The notes under the pieces were generated by a model. The model made no database searches, was not told where the DNA came from, and was given only the letters and a program-made list of their open reading frames with translations. Source: Gnetum montanum (taxonomy: Eukaryota; Streptophyta; Gnetopsida; Gnetales; Gnetaceae). Taken from it: a DNA stretch of 35,254 nucleotides. The stretch covers positions 1 to 35,254 of the forward strand of contig MNCI01030248.1 in NCBI GenBank assembly GCA_015680685.1, in the 5' to 3' direction. Made by a program: the position numbers and the translations under genes. Of the stretch, positions 32,901-35,254 are shown one piece after another; the first letter of the stretch is position 1; each line of letters opens with the position of its first letter.

Positions 32901-33398
32901 TCGCAAGTCATAGTTTATGCTTAGGGAAGTCCTTGGTTGATTTACGTGCAGACCACCCAAGGTACTCTGCCTTCATTTACTTTTCCAGCTTGCCCTTGGG
33001 CGAAGGCAGGGTTAGCTGTGTCTACCCAATGATCTTTTGGTGTTTGTTTCCCTTCCAGCCTTACACCAACNGCCCAATGATCTTTTGGTGTTTGTTTCCC
33101 TTCCAGCCTTACACCAACGATTTAGGTCAGCATAGTAAATTGGCACTAGAAGGAGGGCCCTTTGTCTGTTGTTCTCTATTAAAACATTGATCACACTACC
33201 TGTCCAAACGCTGCACAGCCAAACACTAAAACTAAGACCCAACTAACATTACCAAACGCTGAAACTTGAATCATCTTGCTCACGCTCAGCATGCTCATGC
33301 TGAGCCCTTTTCACGCATGCTGAACTTGCTCATACTAGTTACTCACGTTAACCCCAGACATTCATGCTGAGGTCACATATGCTGGCCCAGCCACTTAC
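32901..33398 (+). other. E5 leader with an assembly duplication
   Basis: No gene seen. It contains an exact 46-bp duplication (33025-33070 and 33073-33118) around N33071, so any reading frame crossing it is artificial. From 33270 the words ctcacgctcagcatgctcatgctg begin, leading into the minisatellite. Confidence 0.6.
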
Positions 33399-33795
33399 GC
33401 TACAGGCTAGTCACGTTGCACATGCTGCAGGTTAGTCATGCTACACACGCTGTAGGCTAGTCACACTACACACGCTGCACATGCTATAGGCTAATCATGC
33501 TACACACGCTGCAGGCTGCACAGGCTACAGGTTAGTCATGCTACACACATTGTAGGCTAGTCATGTTGCACACACTACAAGCTACACATGCTTCAAGTTA
33601 GTCACATTGCACACACTACAGGCCAGTCACGTTACACACATTGTGGGCTAGTCACGTTGCACACACTGCGGGCTAGTCACGCTACACACGTTGCAGGCTA
33701 GTCACGCTGCACACGTTGTGGGCTACTCATGCTACACACATTGCAAGCTAGTCACACTGCACATGCTGCAGGCTAGTCATGTTGCACACTGTCAG
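33399..33795 (+). repeat. 25-bp minisatellite upstream of E5 gag
   Basis: About 16 units with consensus GGCTAGTCACGYTGC then ACACACTGCA, some shortened (ggctgcacaggctaca). Variants are mostly CACG/CATG/CACA, the products of deamination at a CpG on either strand. It ends about 15 bp before the gag ATG. Confidence 0.85.
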
Positions 33796-33810
33796 CTTGG
33801 ACACATTGTC

Positions 33811-35254
33811 ATGAAATCTTCCCACATCCTCACACCTGAACAATATAACTTCATTTGTGTGAAAATCCAAGCCAACTTGCCTATCGATCGCATGGAAAGA
33901 GAGGTAAAGTGAAACTATGAGCTCATCTACAAGGGAGGTCATGAGTTCACTCCCTTGGCATTTGACATAATTCCCCTTTCTGAACACCATCATCAACTCA
34001 TATTTCAACTTTTCATGGCAAGGAGTCAAGCCTTATAGCCACCTCCGATAGAGCCTCATAAGGGAAATGAGGAAGATGACTTTGCTGCCCAGTCTGAGAA
34101 TGGGGATTCATACCATACCATCAATCCTCATGCCTATACAAACCCATTATTCCAACCTTTCCTAGAGGGAACCATGCTTCCTCCTTCATCTGCATACATG
34201 TGAGGACTATCTTCTTGACAAGAAATACTAACTTCCACGTCCACCCATTACATACCACAAGTACAAACCCATGGGGCACCTCTAACTACTTCAGTGCAAC
34301 ATGTTCAGGGTGTCACCTCATAACCTATGGCTAGGCAATGGGTTTACCAGCTATCTAGCAACACCAACCTACTCTCTATAATGTACCACACCCTCTAATC
34401 CCATCTTTGAATGTTGCTCCGCCACAACAACTGACAATCCAACAGTATCCCTTGCTGTAAACAATGCAACAATCGAATTATTATCAACCACAATTCACTT
34501 AACCCACTGGTGCCCAAGAGTGGATAGACACAAAGAAAATGATGTACCTATTAACTGAAGAGGTACAGCACCTTAAAACCGCAAACACTGAGGAAGTCAA
34601 AGTACTGGACTTTTATCAAGTTGATCCAATTGACCCCTCAGTTCCACCATTAACCTTGCTAAAGGAAGTCGCATTACCCCAACTAACCAAATATAATGAA
34701 GAGGAAGACCCAAATGCCCACCTAGTAACATTTCAAATAGAATTTCTATTGCTTCAAGCCTAGCCTCATGCAATTCTGTGTGTATTTGCTATGTCCTTAA
34801 TGGGAAAAGCCTTAGACTAGTACTGAGATTTACCCTGTAACTCCATATCCTCTCTGGAGGATTTGTTACACCAATTTGTCACTCTCTTTAAATACAGTCT
34901 AAAGCCTGAAGCCATGTTGGATAGCTTAATTCAAATTAAACAAGCACAATTAGAGCCATCATAGAAATTTATCTAAAGATGGAGTGCAGCCTTGAATGAT
35001 CTTCACAAGCCCATCCCTGAAACATATCTACTTACCATCCTTAAGGCAGCTATGAATGACTTTATTAAATCGAAAATTTATTATTTAAAGCCCGTACCTT
35101 AAGCCAAGCATTTGTACAAATTAAGGACATAGAGGAAGCGGTGCAATCAAGCAATGACCTAGGTTATGTGGCCTACAGAAACCAACATGCTCACAAGTAA
35201 AACACAATAGTGGCAACGGTGGCCGCAAGCACAAAAGCAACCAACTAGGACCCA
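33811..35254 (+). pseudogene. Gag of E5 (5' part, runs off the window)
   Basis: Starts at ATG 33811, MKSSHILTPEQYNFICVKIQ, followed by an N-terminal region to about 34030. A Gln/Pro-rich leader comes next, then an open segment 34539-34763 (QVDPIDPSVPPLTLLKEVAL, EEEDPNAHLVTFQIEFLLLQ). The gag core follows at 34790-35095: SLMGKALD, DLPCNSISSLEDLLHQFVT, FKYSLKPEAMLDSLI and AAMNDFIKSKIYYLKP. Motif by motif it matches the E4 gag but is clearly diverged. Stops are mainly TAG and TGA, with a few TAA. The downstream part is outside the window. Confidence 0.75.

Noticed and set aside
33012-33242. Small open frames across N33071
   Set aside because: Built on the duplicated 46-bp contig end; no homology.
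33399-33795. CRISPR-like array
   Set aside because: Units are contiguous with no unique spacers, and the context is a plant retroelement; it is a minisatellite.

Overview
This window looks like intergenic DNA from a large plant nuclear genome. It is AT-rich, has no intact single-copy host gene, and is packed with decayed Ty3/gypsy-type LTR retrotransposons. The degree of decay and nesting would suit a conifer or another giant seed-plant genome, but I cannot name a species. Nearly all coding sequence is interrupted by stops and frameshifts. In the best-preserved exon (24165-25217) all 13 in-frame stops are TAG or TGA and none is TAA, the pattern expected from deamination of methylated CAG and CGA codons.

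Layout. (1) 1-14576 holds three pieces of one Athila-like family. E1 (+, about 1-4110) is a coiled-coil accessory ORF followed by an LTR. E2 (+, about 4117-10565) is an integrase C-terminal fragment, a non-coding spacer, the same ORF and an LTR. E3 (minus, 14576 down to about 11713) is an integrase fragment, a spacer and the start of an LTR, with the ORF missing. (2) 14577-31171 is a Tat-lineage element, E4, on the minus strand. It has a 3.2 kb 3' LTR (14577-17757), a polypurine tract, then integrase, a second archaeal-type RNase H, RNase H, reverse transcriptase, protease and gag. It appears to sit inside the E3 integrase. (3) 31190-35254 is the 5' part of a related plus-strand element, E5: LTR-like DNA, a 25-bp minisatellite, then a gag homologous to that of E4, cut by the window end.

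Most interesting is the 22514-27207 interval inside E4. On the strand opposite to gag-pol, between protease and reverse transcriptase, lies a decayed gene of about nine exons. It has its own TATA box, several canonical splice sites, and reading frames that join in phase across introns 4 and 5. Two arrays of a short hairpin-forming repeat flank it, and a third lies downstream of integrase. Its central exon resembles the domain in the E1/E2 accessory ORF. Introns on the antisense strand would not be spliced out of the element's genomic RNA, so such a gene could be carried through retrotransposition with its introns.

The assembly has local faults. A 338-bp piece of pol (19357-19694), bounded by single Ns, is in the wrong orientation. 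Two other Ns (465, 33071) are each flanked by an exact 46-bp duplication.
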